From assembly GCA_003013855.2 (NCBI GenBank), contig PVNU02000924.1, forward strand, positions 186,001-250,000: DNA of 64,000 nucleotides. Reading direction: 5' to 3'. Source of the stretch: Liriodendron chinense (lineage: Eukaryota > Streptophyta > Magnoliopsida > Magnoliales > Magnoliaceae). The notes beneath the pieces are model-generated. The model did not search any database. It saw nothing but the letters and a program-made list of their open reading frames with translations, and had not been told where the DNA came from. Position 1 is the first letter of the stretch; each line of letters opens with the position of its first letter. Made by a program: the position numbers and the translations under genes. This document shows positions 58,757 through 64,000 of the stretch, piece after piece.

Positions 58757-58811
<55 letters not shown>
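58331..58811. mobile_element. Fold-back MITE with microsatellite ends, copy 4
   Basis: As in copy 1, the termini are (TA)n(GA)n on the left (58331-58380) and (CT)n(TA)n on the right (58759-58811). The body arms are CACTTCTCTCAAGAGAACTT...GAGCACTTTTT and AAAAAGTGCTCACGAG...CTCATGAGAGAAGTG. Confidence 0.8.
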
Positions 58812-59350
58812 GGAAATGGTACTATGAGGTCGACCTCGTGAGAACTTTCCGTGAGGTTGAGCTGTGCGGGCCCCACCATGATGTGCATCTGACATCTACC
58901 ATATCAGTAAGATGCACCATTCCATGGTGGGACATGGGCTTAAAAACCAGGTCAATCCATGTCTTAGGTGGGCCACACTACATACAATAGTTGAGAGGGT
59001 TTACCTGCCCATTAAAACCTTCATGATCGTTGATTGCACCCACCAAGATGTGGTTCACCAATCCAGCCCATCCATTGTGTGTGTCCCACTTGGATGAGGA
59101 GTTAAACCAAGTTTCAGTTGAATCCGAAACTTAGGTGTGCCCCTACCAAGTGCTTTTAGATACTTTAGGCATGTCTTTACATGGTTTTAGATGGAATGGC
59201 CAAACTTAGTTCATCGTATGTGGCTGATTTTCTGGATATCCTGTGACTTGAAGGGGAAAAATCAAAGGCATGGAGTTGATGTCCGATCCACATCACAGTG
59301 GGGCTGTGTAGATCCACATCACAGTGGGGCCCACACAGCTCGACTTCATG
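58812..59350. mobile_element. Palindrome-cored MITE copy 5
   Basis: It starts GGAAATGGTACTATGAGGTCGACCTC directly after the (TA)n end of the preceding element. The hairpin is imperfect (CTCGTGAGAACTTTCCGTGAGG). The right side carries a local duplication of GATCCACATCACAGTGGGGC (59295-59331) and ends CCACACAGCTCGACTTCATG. Confidence 0.75.
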
Positions 59351-61579
59351 CCCCCTCCACACACACACTGATGGAATCCAACCCGACTATTAGATAAGCC
59401 CCTTGTGTTAGACATGGATCCAAATCCAGCCTGATCCATAATTCAGGTGGGCCACACAAAACGGAAAAACGAGGAACGCTAGGGAGAGTGCTGCCTGCCA
59501 TCGAAACTTTCACGTCAAATGTGGGGTCCACATGGTAGTGTATATGCCATTCCAACCCATTCATTAGGTGCGCCCCACGAGTATGAATGGACACACCAAA
59601 ACTCAGGCCATTCTAAAACCCAGATAAGCCACACCACACCACACTGTTCCCAGTTGTGCCTCCCACCTTTGTTTTGTATCAAGATTATTTCTAGAATGTA
59701 CGGTGAAAATGAGGAGCATCAGATGCACAGTTTGGATTTCAAATGCACATCACAGGTGGACCCCACACAGATCAAGAACGTATGCGTGCCTGATAGTCTT
59801 TAATGGCGTAATTTTTAGCGAAAAGATCAGACGCTGTGACTCACCTGATGGAAAGATCTGGGGATTAATTATATCTAAAATCTTTTATTACAGCTGTTTT
59901 AGGCAAGTAAATCTAAAGAAGTGAGGGCCACATATGGAAAGATATCCAGTGCCCCTAGATATTTGTATAATGTACACGTGTCATATGAGTGATGATCTGA
60001 ACCATGCATCCACTAACCAGAAATTGACTCGTCCGGACCATCCTAACCATCAACAAGACAACTTTTCTAGATGAACGTACGTTGTTGATTTTTGTGTCCC
60101 AGATACACCGCTTAAATAGGACCGTTCAAACATTCTAATTTTTAATCTATGGCCCATCCAGGATCATAGCCATATTTGAATAGATGGCCTACATTGATGA
60201 TTGTACCGTCCCACCTGTAGACCAAAAGCTTTGTTCACAGTGCTGGTGTGCCATGCAATATACAATGCTAGGGCCGAGAGGTTGTACGGTATGGTTTGTG
60301 TTCTCAATTTGTGATCGTGAGGCCCATTGCTCAGTGATCCAAACCATCGATATCATGGCCCCCATCATGAATGGCCCATCTACCAAAAATTTCCAAGTGG
60401 AAAACTTCTGACCTTTAAATGGGTGGCCAGACCAAATATTCTATGGCTGAGACCCACCACAATATTCTCCAAAAAAAAAAAAAAAAAAACCCAAAACAAA
60501 TCTTCCCAAAAAAAAAGAAAAAAGAAAAATCTTTCAAACAAAAAATATCTTTCCCAAAAAAAGAAAAAATCTTTCAAACAAGAAATATCTTCTCTCAGAA
60601 AAGAAAAATCTTTCCCAGGAAAAAAATAAAATCTCCAGTGAGTTGCATTCCATACCCATAGTTTGTTAACAAAATGTGGGAAGACAAGTTTATAGCTAGG
60701 CCTATTTTTTTAAGTTGTCCACATGATAGGACCCACCTGATGAATGGCTTGGATCTTGTGTTAACCTAGCATATGAGTGACGTAATAATGCAGCAAACCA
60801 CTTTCTAAATTTCGTATTTTCCATTTTTCCCTTTTTTTTCTCCTTTAAAATCTGCATTAATTGGTGGACCATTGAATTAGAAATTTTCTTACAGGGGTTG
60901 TTTTTAGACAAGTTTAAAATCCATAGTACCGAAAATACAGCTGACCATATTTTAGGACGAAAACAGGCACGTGCAAGGCACCACAACTTGTGGTACAGTA
61001 CCATCTTTGCTGCTTAACATGTATATCAGATCATAATCCTTACCATGAAGATGATCCCCTCCGACAAAGTTCCATACATTCAACGCATCAGATGGGCCAC
61101 ACCATTGGAATCAATGGACAACCAACGATCTGACTTGACATCCAAGTCTGACCTATCTAACGATCATTTTCATGGTTGATATTTATGCTATTGCATATAT
61201 ATGATCATTTTGGACACACTGGTACTAAAACATGTACCCCAATTCGTCCTATGTCAACCTGCTTGGGACCTTAGAAAGTAATTGGGTGGAAAACATGCAG
61301 TTTCTAGAAATTGACATTTCTGCTAATTGGGAGTTGATTTCTCAGTGGGGCCAACGTTTTGGACGGTTTGGATTGAGGTAAATGCATGTCAGGTGCACTT
61401 TATTTGTGGACAACATGCATGGCTACTATGTCTACGTCCATTCAATGCTATTATTAAAAAAAATGAAACTGCTAGAAGGGGAGATTTTAAGGACTATCTT
61501 TATGTGGAGATTCATGCACACATGCAGAACAGAAAATAAAGAAGAAGAAATTTTGAAATATGAGAAATTCAAACACCCT
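59351..61579. other. Intergenic sequence with an A-rich low-complexity block
   Basis: MITE-like phrases persist to about 59,780 (GTGGGGTCCACATGG, GTGGACCCCACACAG). At 60471-60630 is an A-rich block with degenerate repeats of GAAAAATCTTTC and AAATATCTT. No gene is supported. Confidence 0.45.
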
Positions 61580-63735
61580 TTAGATATTGGGATTGAAAGG
61601 TTGCATGCAATCCATCATCGCTGGTTGCTGTTGAAGTATATGGAGCTGTCTCAGCATCTCTCCATCTTTTAGCAGCAGTTGAAATTGAGCTACAAACATC
61701 CCACAAATTCCATTAACTTCCATCAAGGTTGAGGCTTGTTAGAATACATCACAACATATTGCAATAAGATACATATGGAATTTGGCCATTTGATTAGGGT
61801 CCTTTTGTTTGTATGATGGGCCACAAATTGGATGGAAGATTAGAAATGATCTTCAATTATTCATTGAGACCGTCCATATTAAATTATGCTAAGATTTTAT
61901 TTATTTATTTATTTTGTACGTATTCTCTGTCTGAAGTGATGCCCATCATATGATCAACAGGTTGAAACTGAAAGATGATGGTAGATCCAAAGGCTAGTGT
62001 CCCAATGTATCATATAATTAACCGACGCAGATTGAGTACCATCCCTGCCCGTCCCTATTTAGGAACGGATAGGGGCTTTGAGGGGCAATTGTGATGTATG
62101 GGTTTTATCCACACCGTCCATCCATTTTGGCATATCTTCTTAGGGTACAAGATAAAAAAAAATGAGGTAGTTCCAAGGCTCAAGTGGACCACACAATGAG
62201 AATTAAACACCCAATGTAGAAAACTTTTTGTGGGCCATAGAAGTTCTGGATCAAGCTCATGTTAGTGTTTTCCCTTCATCCAAGTGTATGTGACCTTATG
62301 AACAAGTTTGATGGCAATAAACCATCACGGTGAGTCCTAGGAAGGTTTCAATGGTGAGTGTCATTATAAATGCTGCTTCCTATGGTGTGGTCCACTTGAG
62401 CCATTGAACTGCCTAGTTTTGGGGTTGTACCCTAAAACGATAGAGGTCTCATCTTTTGTTTGCCACAAACAGGAATCATCATCAAAGTCAGTAATGACGT
62501 GGACCAATAAAATGTAGGAAAACTAGAAGTCCCTATTTATAGGGAGAAGCCAAATTGTCTGCTTGGATTCAATAGGATTTTCCTGTTTAACTACCCCAGA
62601 TTGATCCAGCTCAGCACTAACACTATATAGTACTAAGTTGGACCAATCAGGAGGTTGGCAAACAGGACAATCCTGTTGAGGGCCAGCAGACGATCCAAAC
62701 TCATTTGTAGCAAGCAAATGATCCCGATTCAAAATAGATGAACAGTGGATAAAACCCACACATGCCTGTCCATTGGACAGGTGGGGTAGTACCTAATCTG
62801 AGCCCTCATATAATAATACATCAGAATGTATTCAAGCAAACCTCCCAAAAAATTGCGAGAGAGAGTTTATGAAGCATGTTGCATACCATCCTTGAACAAC
62901 TTCTCATGCATGAGAGACGTGATTCTTTGCTTAATGGCATTGTTCTCCACGTTCAATGCTAGCCGTCGGTTATCGTAATAACCAACTTGACGCCAGAGAA
63001 GCCCCATTTTCACCTGAAAATTCAACTAACAAACATGAACATAGAATCTAGATTGTATTTAGTTTAATAGTTATTTGTTTAGGGGGCTATTATAAATCAA
63101 TGATGTAGGTTTTGTTTGGTGGACACCATGCAGAGAAAAATACTTAAGTGATATACGAATTTTTACTCTTTAGTATGGCTCCAAAAGGAAACATCAAAAT
63201 TCCTTAAGAACTTGTATTTTACCAAGTAGTGCCTACAGTAGGGCAATATTCTAAGCAATACTTTTTAAGAAGAGAAACTACATGTAAATCGCATCCAACC
63301 CGATCAACAGATGCACACGAATAATAATAATATTATTATTATTATACGGAAAAAAAAAACCACGGTTGGCTAATTCAAAAAAAATAATATACACCATTTA
63401 AAATATCCTAATTCAAATGTAGCCCATTTGTTGATTTGATTGACCTAATGTTTTAATATAAATTCCTCTGTGAATTTTGCTATAAAGGTCGCTTCCCAAA
63501 TAAATCCCAAAATGGGGCTCTTTTGTGTTGTGTTGGAGGGAAAGAGCTGTATGGTAAGTACGTATAAGAACGATTTCATGAATTTTAGAGATTCTACTAA
63601 AAATATAAATATAAAAGATTTTAAATTGTTTTTACCACTCATACCTGCAATGAATTAACTCTTTGCTCGAGCTCGTCGATGTATTGCAGCTTTCTAATAC
63701 GTGATTTTTGTGCCGATAGCCGATTCGCCAATATG
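61580..63735 (-). CDS. Second bZIP34/61-like gene, exons 2-4 (exon 1 outside window)
   Basis: Three exons are visible on the minus strand: 63735-63645, 63013-62887 and 61689-61580, with GT-AG borders. Exons 2 and 3 are 91 and 127 bp, exactly as in the gene at 43029-44596, with the same phases. Exon 2 encodes LANRLSAQKSRIRKLQYIDE; lysine replaces one basic-region arginine, and the N-x7-R spacing is kept. Exon 3 encodes RQVGYYDNRRLALNVENNA and HEKLFKDG. Exon 4 is short (QFQLLLKDGEMLRQLHILQQ then a non-polyQ end, NPNI) and stops at 61580-61582. The frame is open in all three exons, so it looks functional, but exon 1, expected beyond 64,000, is unseen. Intron 3 is about 1.2 kb and contains a MITE. 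It is most likely a tandem duplicate. Confidence 0.87.
62070..62790. mobile_element. MITE sequence inside intron 3 of the second bZIP gene
   Basis: The left half starts TGTGATGTATGGGTTTTATCC, like the element at 42050. The right half contains GGTGTGGTCCACTTGAGCC and later GGATAAAACCCACACATGCC (near 62748). Between them at 62500-62730 is unrelated text. The gene's corresponding intron in the first copy is only 102 bp. Confidence 0.6.
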
Positions 63736-64000
63736 CTGTAAAGACAAGAATATTGCTAACATTGATGTTCATGGAATAATCTGGACCATCCAATCGAAGT
63801 TCAACTATTATTAGGGACAAAGGCGGAAAGGGCAAATATCAAGAGAAGAGAACATCACATTCTCATTTATCTAAACCTTCCAATCAAAGAAGTACATGTT
63901 CACTGATAGAAATCGTCCAATGGTGCAGCTTCAATGATCGAAACCATCCATCGTCCCTAAGTATAACATGCATCGAACGGTCCATGCACATTGATGGAGA

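Noticed and set aside
60327..60661. Lysine-rich ORFs
   Set aside because: They translate the A-rich low-complexity block at 60471-60630.

Overview
This is nuclear DNA from a flowering plant. The evidence is two spliced plant bZIP genes with GT-AG introns, nested plant LTR retrotransposons of the Athila/Tat (Ty3) and SIRE/Tork (Copia) types, and dense MITEs carrying a GTGGGCCCCAC signature. I associate that MITE style with magnoliids (Liriodendron, Magnolia, Lauraceae), but the taxonomic guess is an inference from memory.

Region 1 (1 to about 37,550) is a retrotransposon nest. Athila-A (804-10603, minus strand, TSD GTTAT/GTTAC) was once autonomous, and all its gag-pol domains are visible but broken. 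It and Athila-B (10929-18896, plus strand, TSD TTCTA, without RT and integrase) both sit in an older sequence filled with GGGCGCATGT motifs. Further right come an Athila-like LTR fragment, the end of a CACTA transposon (to 21130), a 30-bp minisatellite, a SIRE-like LTR fragment, and SIRE-like-C (23971-28912). The last has two ~1.96-kb LTRs around only 1 kb of non-coding DNA and is inserted beside a decayed Tat-type gag (28930-31746). Copia-D (33116 to about 37549) keeps only the end of its RT and RNase H, and Tat-E (35010-37484) is nested in its 5' LTR. Tat-E carries an antisense ORF with its own TATA box.

Region 2 (about 37,550-64,000) is gene-bearing. Two minus-strand bZIP genes of the bZIP34/61 type lie about 17 kb apart: a complete four-exon copy (43029-44596, 283 aa, glutamine-rich C-terminus) and a second copy (61580-63735) whose first exon lies beyond the window. 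Their exons 2 and 3 are identical in length. The DNA between them is mostly MITEs: two hAT elements with perfect 8-bp TSDs, fold-back elements whose outer ends are (TA)n(GA)n microsatellites, and a palindrome-cored family.

The most unusual pattern is in the LTRs. The U3 region of at least five LTR families, from both Ty3 and Copia, carries an array of short self-complementary motifs just upstream of the TATA box. The same motif type and even the same 12-bp dimer spacing recur in unrelated superfamilies, and array length differs between the two LTRs of one element.
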